Origin: an uncultured Bilophila sp.
GTDB lineage: Bacteria; Desulfobacterota; Desulfovibrionia; Desulfovibrionales; Desulfovibrionaceae
Assembly (NCBI GenBank): GCA_959604115.1
Contig: CAUHBW010000068.1
Span: forward strand, 1-12,602
Length of the DNA: 12,602 nucleotides
Direction: 5' to 3'
Shown piece by piece: positions 12,504-12,602 of the stretch; the first letter of the stretch is position 1; every line of letters begins with the position of its first letter. Under the pieces are notes generated by a model. It worked only from the letters and a program-made list of their open reading frames with translations. It was not told the DNA's origin and made no database searches. Position numbers and translations under genes: made by a program.

Positions 12504-12602
12504 CGGTAGGCTCCACCAGGGTTTGAGGACTGCCGCAGGCAATCCGCTCTACGCAAAACAACCGGAAAACCTTGCGGCCTCCCGGAATTTGGACAAAGGA
12601 GA
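12504..12602. other. Upstream region of the zinc-ribbon gene
   Basis: These last 99 bases hold no recognisable gene. I find no convincing -35/-10 pair on the minus strand and no clear terminator, so I cannot say whether the zinc-ribbon gene begins its transcript here or is read from outside the window. Confidence 0.4.

Noticed and set aside
1..12602. Mobile element, phage, CRISPR or defence island
   Set aside because: No transposase, integrase, Cas or toxin-antitoxin protein, no regularly spaced repeats and no target-site duplications were seen; composition looks even across the window.

Overview
This window reads as a chromosomal segment of a sulfate-reducing deltaproteobacterium (Desulfobacterota), most likely a Desulfovibrionaceae member. 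Four things point there: high G+C, with long antisense open frames and strong G/C third-position bias; an NrfH/NrfA ammonia-forming nitrite reductase of the Desulfovibrio type; a DUF39 homocysteine-biosynthesis protein of the kind used by sulfide-rich anaerobes; and G/C-rich stem-loops behind several genes. The assignment rests on gene content and protein character, not on a search.

Layout. (1) 59-1231, minus: DUF39 homocysteine synthesis protein with a GTG start, ending in a long hairpin at the window edge. (2) 1472-2323, plus: an unrecognised four-helix membrane protein, preceded by an 18-bp perfect palindrome and followed by an intrinsic terminator. (3) 2324-2743: gene-free convergent region holding terminators for both directions. 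(4) 2744-4769, minus: nrfHA, two translationally coupled genes for membrane quinol oxidation and six-electron nitrite reduction to ammonia. (5) 4770-5058: divergent control region with a -24/-12 (sigma54) promoter candidate pointing into nrfHA, several inverted repeats and a sigma70-like promoter candidate pointing the other way. (6) 5059-8767, plus: a heme-c-sensing hybrid histidine kinase and a sigma54-dependent response regulator, probably the nitrite-responsive pair controlling nrfHA. (7) 8841-8892: hairpin shared by converging genes. (8) 8967-9821, minus: secreted L,D-transpeptidase-family protein with an NTF2-like C-terminal domain. (9) 9994-12503, minus: pyrE, purB and an FmdB-type zinc-ribbon gene, in the transcription order zinc ribbon, purB, pyrE.

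How it fits together. The central block (2744-8767) is a self-contained nitrite-detoxification module. The kinase carries a periplasmic CxxCH heme domain and a complete intramolecular relay (His255, Asp556, His702) that can pass phosphate to Asp51 of the activator. The activator has the GAFTGA loop needed to drive sigma54 polymerase, and a fitting promoter lies in front of nrfH. The purB/pyrE part is housekeeping nucleotide synthesis. Its noteworthy feature is that both genes have a terminator-like hairpin with a U-run just ahead of their ribosome-binding sites, which suggests attenuation.

I see no mobile element, CRISPR array, tRNA, rRNA or defence system. The most interesting material is regulatory: the nrf control region, the pyrE and purB leader hairpins, the palindrome at 1429-1446 and the recurrent G/C-rich hairpins.
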